This document shows positions 1 through 7,693 of a stretch of 15,007 bases of DNA, in pieces. The notes below the pieces were generated by a model. The model was not told where the DNA came from, did no database searches, and saw only the letters and a program-made list of their open reading frames with translations. The position numbers and the translations under genes are program-made. The stretch comes from Ignavibacteriales bacterium. GTDB taxonomy: Bacteria; Bacteroidota; Ignavibacteria; Ignavibacteriales; Ignavibacteriaceae. The stretch's first letter is position 1. Each line of letters starts with the position of its first letter. The stretch lies in NCBI GenBank assembly GCA_003142915.1, contig PLNZ01000233.1:1-15007 (forward strand). Reading direction: 5' to 3'.

Positions 1-80
1 CGGTACGCTTTTGCTCATTAATATTTATTAAAGAATTGTAAATTTAGTAGTTCATAATTTTATCAAAAATTTGTAATTTT

Positions 81-114
81 AAGCCTTCAAAGTGTTTTTT
101 GAAGGCTTTTTTTT
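81..114 (+). terminator. Intrinsic terminator of an upstream gene
   Basis: A perfect 11-bp stem (81-91 pairs with 98-108) with a 6-base loop runs straight into a T tract (107-114). This is the classical Rho-independent form for + strand transcription. It should end the transcript of a gene lying left of the window. The sequence before it (1-80) is too short to identify that gene, because all three + frames close within the first 40 or so bases. Confidence 0.85.
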
Positions 115-149
115 AAACATAAATTTTAAAACATCATTCGTTTTCTTAA

Positions 150-3092
150 TTGCAAAAGAATTTTCTTTACTTTTTCATTGCTTTTATTTTTTTTTGGCCA
201 TCTATTATAAAATCTCAAACTAATTGGTACGAGAAAGATAGTGAGCACTTCAAAATAATTTATAAACAATCCCAATCATATTTAGTTCCGCATATATTAT
301 ACTCTGCAGAAAATGCTCTTAAGACGCTGATGAAAATTTTTAATTATACGCCATCCGAAAAAATTGCAATCAGTTTATATGATGCAAGTGATTATGGATT
401 TGCATCTGCTACATCCGTCCCGGAAAATTTTATCCGGCTCGAAATAGAACCATATGAACATGCTTACGAAAACATCCCTTTTAATGAAAGATTTCAATGG
501 GTGCTTAGCCATGAGTTAGTTCATGTTGTAGTGGGTGACCATGCTTCCGATATAGAGTCGGCTACCAGAAAAATATTTTCTAAAGTGTCCCCGGAACAAA
601 CTCAACCGCTGACAACTTTTTACAGCTTGCTTACTGATTACAGCCGGTTTACTCCAAGATGGCATCAGGAAGGGATAGCTGTTTTTTTAGAAACCTGGTT
701 AAGCGGCGGATTTGGAAGAGTCCTTGGAAGTTTTGATGAAATGTTTTTCAGGTGTATGGTTTTGGATTCGGTTAAATTTCCATCTTATATTGAGCTTGAT
801 GCAAAAACATCTTTAACAAATTATTTACTCGGGTCACTCTATTATTTATATGGAGCGCGGTTTTGTTCATACCTGGCAATACAGTACGGGCAGGAAAAAT
901 TAATTCAATGGTTCAGGGAAGAGCCCGGCGATGTTTATGAAGGGTTTATAAATAAATTTAATAAAATATATGGGTTCGATTTTGAAGATGCCTGGAACCG
1001 GTTTATTGCAAATGAAAAGATTTTTCAGGAAGAAAACATAAAACGGTTGGAGGCGTCAGAATTGACACCTGTAAAAAGGCTTACAACACAGCCGATAGGC
1101 TGGGTAACCCAGCCATATTTAGAACCTTCAGATACTTCGTTGATATTCGGTTATCATACTCCAAATCATTTAGCCGGAATTCAGAAATTTAGAATTTCAA
1201 CAGCGGCATCAGAACATTTGGCTACCTTACCGACTCCAAGTTTAATTAGGGTTGCTTCCACAGCCTACGATAAAGAGAATGGACTCTTCTTCTATACAAC
1301 CAAGAATAATGAACTATACAGGGATATATGTGTTCTTGAGACGGCAACGGGCAAAACAAAAATTTTATTTAAAAATTGCAGAGTCGGGGATTTATCTATT
1401 TCACCTTTATCGCACGATCTCTGGGGCGTACTTCACTCCAATGCTGAAGTTTCTCTTACCATTTCTCCTTATCCATACAGAACATTAATTCCATTGATCA
1501 AATTTAATGCAGATGACGAAGTACTTAATCTTTCGGTAAATCCGACCGGAAAAACTTTGGCGGCAGTTCTCCATAGGTCAAATGGAGAACAATCTATAAT
1601 TTTAGTTAACACTGACAGCCTTAAAACCGGCGGAGCTTTTAAGTTTGAAACTATTACCGATAAAGGATCCCCGGAAAATCCTTCTTGGAGTCCTGATGGA
1701 AAATATTTATATTGGAATGCTTATACAAATGGTGTATCTAATATATATCGTATGGAAATAGGAAGTAAAGATATTGAGCCTATTAGTAATACTCTCCGGG
1801 GCTTGTTTATGCCCGTTTATTTAGATAAAGATTCCCTGTTTGTTTTTGAGTTTACTACCGATGGATTTATCCCTGAAATTATTCCCGGCTCTCCGGCTAA
1901 ACATTTATCCGCAATAAATTATTTAGGAGAAGAAATAGTTGAAAAAAATCCTGAGGTAACAAAATTGGCGCTAAAACAGGATGAGAATCCCATAACGGAT
2001 TCTACTTCGGTAGAGGATGAGCAAGAATATAATTCATTGGATAATTTAAAAGTGTTAACTTTCATACCTGTTATAAGCGGCTTTCAGAATGACGCAGTGC
2101 TGGGAATTTTTACACATATTTCCGACGCACTAATTATTCATGATTTGACAATGGAATTTGGAGTATCGCCCTTTAAATCATTGGCAGATTTGCCAAAATT
2201 TCATTTAAAAGTAAAATATGAATACCGTAAAAGGGTAACGGTAGGCATTAATTATAATGCAACGGATTTTTATGATTTATTTAATACCCGCAAAAGAGGT
2301 ATGATTGGAACAAAACTTACATTGGGATATACTCAATACTGGGTTTTTGATAATCCTCTTAAAGTTATGCAAACTTTTTCAATTGACTATTACACAAAAG
2401 TAAAATACATTAATGATAACATTGTAAAAGTTTCGCAACCCGACTTTGCCGTGTTCCAAACAAACATCAATGCAAAGGATTTAAGAAGAAGTATCGGAAG
2501 TATCGATTTTGAAGATGGAAATGAACTTAATCTTACCGTGATAGCATTCGGAGTAAAAGAACCGGCATGGCTGGTTGCAGAAGAATTGTGGGGTGAATGG
2601 GACAATTATTCAACCTGGCTTATTCCCCATAATATTTTTCATTTCAAAATATCATCCGGTTTAACAGAAGGGACAGATAATGTAGTGCAGGCAAAATATT
2701 ATTTCGGTGGATTCGGAAATAGACAACTTGAAGACACAGATGTAATGCAATTCAGGAAAGTCTTTCGTTTTCCGGGAATATCCATTTACAGCTTGGATGC
2801 CGATAGATTTTTTAAAGTAACATTAGAAAATGAACTTCCTCCATTAAGATTCAGCAATGCCGCAATCGGACAGCATTATTTAAGTCATATTAGTATGTCA
2901 TTTTTCACCCAGGCTCTTGCATTAAAAACCGACCAGCAACCAAACCTGGTAGATATTGGTTCCCAAATTAATTTTGTTATGAGGCATTGGTTTAACCTTG
3001 AATCCACTCTTTCAGGCGGAATTGCAAAAGCCTGGTATAACGGAGGGAATTCCTGGGAATGTTTTGTTTCTTACAAATTATTAAGAAATTAA
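150..3092 (+). CDS. Exported gluzincin-like metallopeptidase / beta-propeller / outer-membrane barrel protein
   Basis: Predicted 980-residue cell-envelope protein. The start is TTG at 150: a TAA stop sits immediately upstream in frame (147-149), and only this start keeps the signal peptide, with a Lys near the N-terminus and a hydrophobic run at about residues 5-20. Residues 121-125 are HELVH, and a W-x-x-E-G-x-A motif follows (E174). This is the two-His plus Glu zinc site of gluzincin (peptidase MA-type) proteases. Residues about 310-600 look like a beta-propeller, with one clear PD40/TolB-type repeat at about 508-540 (SWSPDGKYLYW). From about 640 to the end, alternating hydrophobic and aromatic strands suggest an outer-membrane beta-barrel. 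Zinc binding is inferred from the motif and the substrate is unknown. The TPR gene follows after 19 bases and is probably co-transcribed. No obvious Shine-Dalgarno sequence is present. Confidence 0.85.
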   Translation: MQKNFLYFFIAFIFFWPSIIKSQTNWYEKDSEHFKIIYKQSQSYLVPHILYSAENALKTLMKIFNYTPSEKIAISLYDASDYGFASATSVPENFIRLEIEPYEHAYENIPFNERFQWVLSHELVHVVVGDHASDIESATRKIFSKVSPEQTQPLTTFYSLLTDYSRFTPRWHQEGIAVFLETWLSGGFGRVLGSFDEMFFRCMVLDSVKFPSYIELDAKTSLTNYLLGSLYYLYGARFCSYLAIQYGQEKLIQWFREEPGDVYEGFINKFNKIYGFDFEDAWNRFIANEKIFQEENIKRLEASELTPVKRLTTQPIGWVTQPYLEPSDTSLIFGYHTPNHLAGIQKFRISTAASEHLATLPTPSLIRVASTAYDKENGLFFYTTKNNELYRDICVLETATGKTKILFKNCRVGDLSISPLSHDLWGVLHSNAEVSLTISPYPYRTLIPLIKFNADDEVLNLSVNPTGKTLAAVLHRSNGEQSIILVNTDSLKTGGAFKFETITDKGSPENPSWSPDGKYLYWNAYTNGVSNIYRMEIGSKDIEPISNTLRGLFMPVYLDKDSLFVFEFTTDGFIPEIIPGSPAKHLSAINYLGEEIVEKNPEVTKLALKQDENPITDSTSVEDEQEYNSLDNLKVLTFIPVISGFQNDAVLGIFTHISDALIIHDLTMEFGVSPFKSLADLPKFHLKVKYEYRKRVTVGINYNATDFYDLFNTRKRGMIGTKLTLGYTQYWVFDNPLKVMQTFSIDYYTKVKYINDNIVKVSQPDFAVFQTNINAKDLRRSIGSIDFEDGNELNLTVIAFGVKEPAWLVAEELWGEWDNYSTWLIPHNIFHFKISSGLTEGTDNVVQAKYYFGGFGNRQLEDTDVMQFRKVFRFPGISIYSLDADRFFKVTLENELPPLRFSNAAIGQHYLSHISMSFFTQALALKTDQQPNLVDIGSQINFVMRHWFNLESTLSGGIAKAWYNGGNSWECFVSYKLLRN

Positions 3093-3093
3093 A

Positions 3094-3110
3094 GTCTTTT
3101 AATTAAAGAC
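3094..3110. repeat. Small palindrome filling the gap before the TPR gene
   Basis: GTCTTT (3094-3099) and AAAGAC (3105-3110) are perfect inverted arms around a 5-base loop. The repeat fills nearly the whole intergenic gap and ends one base before the ATG at 3112. In RNA it would form a weak hairpin over the ribosome-landing region. It could also be chance in AT-rich DNA, and no T tract follows, so it is not a terminator. Confidence 0.35.
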
Positions 3111-3111
3111 A

Positions 3112-4368
3112 ATGGTAAAAAAATCTATATTGGCTGATATTACTCAAGATATTGTAAAAAATATTTTATCAAATTACTTTGATATATACCAGATAAAAGA
3201 GTTCAAAGGAATTGTTTCCCGTTTAATTAATTCGAAAAAGAAACATAAAAATAAAATTCAGGCTTCACAAAGACAACAACTTGACTCCAATCCTCAAGAA
3301 TACACTTATCCTTTATATATCGATCTATTAATAACATTTGCGGCAGACAAACTCAATAAAGCAAAATTTATAGAACTGATGCTTTATATTGGAGAAATCT
3401 GTATTGCGCGTGGTGAATTAGAAATCGCATCACAGACTTATACCCAAATTTTATCTAAAATCAATAATGAAGACAGGCTGGAAAATATTGCAGCGCATTC
3501 TCTTTTAGCGCTGGGTGAAGTCAATAGCCGGCAGGCTAAATGGAAAAAAAGTATCGATTTTATAAATCAAGCAAAAAAATATTTTAGTAAACAAAACGAT
3601 ATAAAAGGTATTGCAAAATGCAACAATTTGCTCGGTACCATATATGCTGACAGAGGGAGCATAAAAAAGGCAACAGAGTGTTTTGAAAAAAGCCTTTCTT
3701 TTCTTAATCCACTGACTGATATTGCACTCATTGGCAGGATCGAAACTAATATAGGTATTTTGAACAGTATAAAAGGAGATTATGATGATTCATTACTATA
3801 TTACCAGCGGGCATTAATAAAATATGAACAAATAAAAGATGCATTGCAAATGTCAAAATTAAGACATAATCTCGGTATGCTGCACACCCAAAAGGGAGAA
3901 TATGAGTCAGCCCTCAGAGAATTTGACAGAAGCATCGTAATTTCAATAAAGGCGGGTTTCCTGCCCAACCTGGCTTTATCATATCTAAGTAAATCGTATA
4001 TATATGCAAAATCAAATGACCTGCCTTTAGCTTCAGCCTTTGTCGATAAATCCTTTGAGCTAAGCCGTAAAATAAATGACAGGCTTTCAATTGCCGATAT
4101 TTATAAGATTAAAGGAATTATAGAAAGGAAATTAAGACATTATGATCTTTCTGAAAATTATTTCCTTACCAGCTTAAGATTAAACGCCGAATTAGAAAAC
4201 ATTCTTAATCACGCGGAAACTTTATCTGAACTCGGCGAATTATTTATAGAAATCAATAAAAAAGAAGAGGCGAAGAAGTGTTTAAAAGCTGCATTAAAAG
4301 ATTACAAGAAAATTGGCGCGGATCTTCATATTAAAAGAGTAGCGGCACAATTGAAAAATATTACCTGA
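3112..4368 (+). CDS. Cytoplasmic tetratricopeptide-repeat protein
   Basis: A 418-residue protein with no signal peptide or membrane segment. From about residue 90 to 400 it is an array of roughly eight TPR-like helical hairpins, with repeat starts near 92, 132, 171, 211, 251, 290, 331 and 371. They carry the usual G/A-x-x-Y/F-A spacing, for example LGTIYADRGSIKKATECFEK and IGILNSIKGDYDDSLLYYQR. TPR arrays of this kind are protein-binding scaffolds. In related bacteria similar arrays are often fused to histidine kinases or adenylate cyclases, whereas here the array stands alone. The N-terminal 90 residues are helical, lysine-rich and not recognised. The gene sits 19 bases after the envelope protein and 135 bases before a kinase operon, so it could serve either. 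The ATG start leaves no recognisable ribosome-binding site. Confidence 0.9.
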   Translation: MVKKSILADITQDIVKNILSNYFDIYQIKEFKGIVSRLINSKKKHKNKIQASQRQQLDSNPQEYTYPLYIDLLITFAADKLNKAKFIELMLYIGEICIARGELEIASQTYTQILSKINNEDRLENIAAHSLLALGEVNSRQAKWKKSIDFINQAKKYFSKQNDIKGIAKCNNLLGTIYADRGSIKKATECFEKSLSFLNPLTDIALIGRIETNIGILNSIKGDYDDSLLYYQRALIKYEQIKDALQMSKLRHNLGMLHTQKGEYESALREFDRSIVISIKAGFLPNLALSYLSKSYIYAKSNDLPLASAFVDKSFELSRKINDRLSIADIYKIKGIIERKLRHYDLSENYFLTSLRLNAELENILNHAETLSELGELFIEINKKEEAKKCLKAALKDYKKIGADLHIKRVAAQLKNIT

Positions 4369-4503
4369 TCCGGTTTTTCAAAAAGCTCTTTTTAACTAAT
4401 AAATATTCTCACGTATACTTCATAAGCAAGTGTTTTTATTTATAATTTCTTATATTATTTTAACATTTTAAAAAATTATTTTTTTAATTACTAACTGACC
4501 CAG

Positions 4504-5811
4504 ATGAAATTTTCCGAATTCAAAAAGAATATTGATAACTTAGATAAAAGCCAAATAGGCTTCGATGAGACATCTGAAAAGATAAAAAACCTTGAAGTAA
4601 TACTTGACATTGTTAAAACCATAAACAGTACATTAATACTTGAAGATGTTCTATGGTTGGTTCTACATAATGCAATACGACTTACGAGTTCAGACAGAGG
4701 GTTTATCGTTCTTAGAAATTCTGCCGAAGAATTGGAATATAAATTGGGTTTGAATGCGGAAGGGAATCAACTGCCCGAGAGCATGTTTAATGTCAGCACA
4801 ACAGTGGTTAAAGATGTTTTTAATGTCGGACAGTCAAAATTTATTGAAGGGGCACAGAGCGATACGGAATATGATTCCAGCAAAAGTATTCTGTATCTCG
4901 AACTTCAAACTATTTTATGTTCGCCGTTAATAACGGGGAATAAAAAAATAGGCGTTATATATGTGGATAGTAAGCATCTGCACAAAGTAAAAGCACGTGA
5001 AATTACGGACACATTTGAAATTCTTGCGGGGCAGGCTGCAACGGCTATCAGGAATGCCCAACTTTATAACGGGCAGCTCAATGCTTATAATGCCTTAAAT
5101 GAAGCAAATATCCAATTAATTCAAGTAGAAAGAAAGGCTTTAAAATCAAGCATTGATTCTGAAATCGGACAATCTTTACAAGGCCTCGTTCACCTTGCTC
5201 TTTTAGAAACAGAAAGCTTATTGAGAATTATTGAAAAAACTCAAAAAGATTCCGCCGTTAAGAATGACCCTGCCGCTATTCTCTTTGACCGGCTGAAGTT
5301 AAAATTAATAGTAGCTATAGACAGTATCAGGAGCATTCAGAAATTTGCCCAGGTTCTATTAGAAACTTCGCTTATGAACCTTGACAAAGACAGCGGCGAT
5401 TTAAACATTACTATCCAATCTGTTATAAAATACCTTGCCGCAATGAAAAAATATTACAGGGTAGTTTTTAAAACAGAATTAAATGCGATTCCTTTATGCA
5501 ATTATGATTCCGAGCAGATACAGCACCTGCTCGTTAATTTATTTAATAATGCTGTTGAAGCCAGAAAAGATGTATCTATAACTATCAGATCATCATACAA
5601 AGATAATTTCGTTTATGTAGAAATTGAAGATAACGGCCCCGGATTTTCACCGGAAATTGAAAATCCCTTTTATCAAGTAACTGCCGTAGGAAAAACAAGC
5701 TATGGGCTCTATTTGTGCAAAAGTATAATAGACAAGCACAACGGACATATAATAATTTTACAGCGAAGACCAAGCGCTATTATAGAATTTTCTTTACCGG
5801 TAATTAATTAA
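4504..5811 (+). CDS. GAF-domain histidine-kinase-like protein with degenerate HisKA_3 H-box
   Basis: A soluble 435-residue sensor protein. Residues about 28-188 form a GAF domain (ILDIVKTINSTL at its start, IGVIYVDS, then AGQAATAIRNAQLY at its end). A helical linker leads to residues 209-228, which align with the NarL-type HisKA_3 H-box (ER-x8-H-D-x-IGQSL). The phosphoacceptor His position is Asp218 (codon GAT at 5155-5157), and the following Asp is Ser. The C-terminal HATPase_c domain looks intact: N-box NLFNNAVEA (345-353), G1 DNGPG (376-380) and a G2-like GKTSYGLYL (396-404). So ATP binding is likely retained, while canonical His autophosphorylation is doubtful. The stop overlaps the next kinase start (TAATG), which implies translational coupling and a possible partnership. 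A conventional GAF histidine kinase using another His (for example His230) is the alternative. Confidence 0.85.
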   Translation: MKFSEFKKNIDNLDKSQIGFDETSEKIKNLEVILDIVKTINSTLILEDVLWLVLHNAIRLTSSDRGFIVLRNSAEELEYKLGLNAEGNQLPESMFNVSTTVVKDVFNVGQSKFIEGAQSDTEYDSSKSILYLELQTILCSPLITGNKKIGVIYVDSKHLHKVKAREITDTFEILAGQAATAIRNAQLYNGQLNAYNALNEANIQLIQVERKALKSSIDSEIGQSLQGLVHLALLETESLLRIIEKTQKDSAVKNDPAAILFDRLKLKLIVAIDSIRSIQKFAQVLLETSLMNLDKDSGDLNITIQSVIKYLAAMKKYYRVVFKTELNAIPLCNYDSEQIQHLLVNLFNNAVEARKDVSITIRSSYKDNFVYVEIEDNGPGFSPEIENPFYQVTAVGKTSYGLYLCKSIIDKHNGHIIILQRRPSAIIEFSLPVIN

Positions 5812-6926
5812 TGCGAAAACCCTTATTTAAATATTTTAAAACACTTTATGATCAAATACCTTTCCCTATTCAAATTATCAATGAAAAGGGAAAAATTGTC
5901 TATGTAAACTATTCTTTTGCATTTCAATGGGGATATAATTTATCCGAGTTAAAAGAGTATTCAATATTCAATGATTCCGTGCTTAAAGCAAGCGGCGCTC
6001 ATAAGGTGATTTTAGATACATTCGAAAAGGGAACCAGCAGTTTCATAAATAATTATGCCGACTCACTTTTAAAAAGTAAAGAAATAACACTGCCTATTTT
6101 TAGAACTAAGCTTTTTCCTGTATCTGCAGAAGATGAAACCCACATCGTACTTTTTCATGACGATCAGACGGAAATAGTATTGGCAGAAACTGAAGTAAAT
6201 AAATCAAGAGACAACATTAAAGAAACTGAAAGATTGAAAGATACTTTTCTAACCGTACTTTCGCATGAACTTCGTACTCCATTAAATATAATACTTGGAT
6301 ATTCTTCAATCTTAAGAGACAGCATGAAGGATAAGATGAGCCCTGATGACACAGTATACCTGGATAATTTATACAGCGGCAGCGAAAGGTTATTTAACAG
6401 CATAACTCAAATGCTGGAGTTTGCACAGATTGAAGCGGGCAATTATGTTTTAAACATCGAAACAATAAATTTGAATAGTATAATAACCAACTGCATTGAC
6501 GCCTACAGGGAAAGCGCATTCGAAAAAAAAATTTCTATAAAGACTAATTTTAGCAAGAAAAAGTTACTTATAGATGCAGACGTTCAGAGCCTTGAAAACA
6601 CAATTAATAATTTATTAAATAACGCCGTTAAATTTACACGTCAGGGTTTTATCGAGATTGAAACCGGCATAATTGAAGAAAGAGAAGTTGCAATCTGTAA
6701 AATCCAGGATTCCGGCGTAGGTATTTCAACCGAGTATATGGACCATTTATTTCGTCCTTTTAGCCAGGAAGATTTAAAAATGGAAAGAAATTATGAAGGA
6801 AACGGTTTGGGTCTTGCTCTTGCAAAACGCTATCTTGAGAAAATGGGCGGCTCCCTTTTAGTCGACAGCATTAAAGGAGTTGGTTCTACATTTTCTTTAA
6901 TCCTTCCTCTTTCACAAAAAAAATGA
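5811..6926 (+). CDS. PAS-domain sensor histidine kinase, soluble
   Basis: A 371-residue histidine kinase with all core motifs. A PAS domain occupies about residues 8-125 (FPIQIINEKGKIVYVN is a typical PAS start). A short helical linker leads to the HisKA H-box SHELRTPLN, with phosphoacceptor His152. The HATPase_c domain has N-box NLLNNAVKF (267-275), G1 DSGVGI (300-305), F-box FRPFSQ (314-319) and G2 GNGLGLALA (330-338). There is no signal peptide or membrane segment, so it should sense an intracellular cue. The start codon overlaps the stop of the GAF kinase-like gene by one base, and its own stop overlaps the downstream membrane-enzyme start (ATGA). No response regulator lies in the window, so it signals to an unlinked partner. 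Confidence 0.95.
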   Translation: MRKPLFKYFKTLYDQIPFPIQIINEKGKIVYVNYSFAFQWGYNLSELKEYSIFNDSVLKASGAHKVILDTFEKGTSSFINNYADSLLKSKEITLPIFRTKLFPVSAEDETHIVLFHDDQTEIVLAETEVNKSRDNIKETERLKDTFLTVLSHELRTPLNIILGYSSILRDSMKDKMSPDDTVYLDNLYSGSERLFNSITQMLEFAQIEAGNYVLNIETINLNSIITNCIDAYRESAFEKKISIKTNFSKKKLLIDADVQSLENTINNLLNNAVKFTRQGFIEIETGIIEEREVAICKIQDSGVGISTEYMDHLFRPFSQEDLKMERNYEGNGLGLALAKRYLEKMGGSLLVDSIKGVGSTFSLILPLSQKK

Positions 6927-7546
6927 CTATTCTCTGGATAGAAGCTTTATCAGATAAAAAATATAGATTACAAGCTGTACTAACCGTGATTGTTCTTGCA
7001 GGTGTTTTATGGAGTTTAACAAATTTCCTTAATTTTATTGAAAATCGACAGGGGATTATTTTAGCAGATCCTCTGCTAAGCCATTTCAAACCACTAAACC
7101 TTACATGGCTTATATTCGGGTTAATTTACCTATCATTAATTACAGCATTATTTGAGCTTGCAAAATATCCCGGGCGATTGATGTTTATCTTACAGGCATA
7201 TTCGCTTCTCGTTGTTATTAGAATGGCAGCTATGTATATAATACCTCTTAACCCGCCGCCGGATATGATTCCTTTAAATGATCCTTTTGTCGAATATTTT
7301 GGAACGGGCAGGCTTTTAACAAAAGACTTATTTTTCTCAGGTCATACAGCAACCCTTTTCTTACTTTTCCTTACTGTTCAAAGTAAAAAACTTAAAATTT
7401 TGTTCTTAACCTGTACTATTGCTTTAGGACTGTCGGTTCTGCTTCAACATGTGCATTATTCAATTGATGTATTAGCGGCGCCGTTTTTTACATATACTTG
7501 TTTCCATATCATCCTTTTCTTTCATAAAAAACAGCCGTTATTTTAG
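6923..7546 (+). CDS. Membrane PAP2-superfamily / sphingomyelin-synthase-like enzyme
   Basis: A 207-residue integral membrane protein with about six hydrophobic segments (near 15-36, 62-80, 86-107, 138-152, 157-175 and 183-200). Residues 135-143 (DLFFSGHTA) and 178-183 (HYSIDV) match the two conserved motifs of the sphingomyelin-synthase type PAP2_C family. The expected His-His-Asp catalytic residues would be His141, His178 and Asp182. This family moves or removes phospho-headgroups on lipids. In a bacterium it could be a lipid phosphatase or a headgroup transferase, and sequence alone does not say which. It overlaps the PAS kinase by four bases (ATGA), so the two are translationally coupled. 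It is the last gene of the three-gene unit. Confidence 0.82.
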   Translation: MTILWIEALSDKKYRLQAVLTVIVLAGVLWSLTNFLNFIENRQGIILADPLLSHFKPLNLTWLIFGLIYLSLITALFELAKYPGRLMFILQAYSLLVVIRMAAMYIIPLNPPPDMIPLNDPFVEYFGTGRLLTKDLFFSGHTATLFLLFLTVQSKKLKILFLTCTIALGLSVLLQHVHYSIDVLAAPFFTYTCFHIILFFHKKQPLF

Positions 7547-7561
7547 TACTACCTTTATAGT

Positions 7562-7597
7562 TATAAAAAGGAAATCAGTTGCTGATATAAAAAGGAA
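7562..7597. repeat. 12-bp direct repeats flanking a short palindrome
   Basis: TATAAAAAGGAA occurs at 7562-7573 and again at 7586-7597, exactly 24 bases apart. Between the copies is ATCAG-TTG-CTGAT (7574-7586). The first copy can also pair weakly with CCTTTATA at 7552-7559. The element lies between the lipid-enzyme stop and the mod start (7694). It could be a binding site controlling the restriction locus or the trace of a small duplication. No T tract marks it as a terminator. Confidence 0.4.
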
Positions 7598-7693
7598 TTT
7601 TTTGCATTTGTATTTCTTTAACCTTAATAAATCCTTAATTTTATAGCAAGAAATGGGACAAATAATTGCAAGTCTTAATTTTATAAAATTTTT

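Noticed and set aside
1..21. Possible last six codons of an upstream gene ending at TAA 19-21
   Set aside because: Too short to tell which frame is coding; all three + frames close early.
2390..2605. Reverse-strand open frame of 71 codons within the envelope protein gene
   Set aside because: It lies wholly within a well-supported gene, has no recognisable motif or ribosome site, and looks like a coding shadow. The same applies to reverse frames at 5585-5773, 6164-6403, 6886-7089, 7853-8113 and 9197-9379, and to the + frame at 1252-1488.
4351..4393. Possible terminator after the TPR gene (TTGAAAAA with TTTTTCAA, and AAAAAG-CT-CTTTTT)
   Set aside because: The stems are almost all A-T, one has a 15-base loop including the stop codon and the other a 2-base loop. 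Neither would be a convincing intrinsic terminator.
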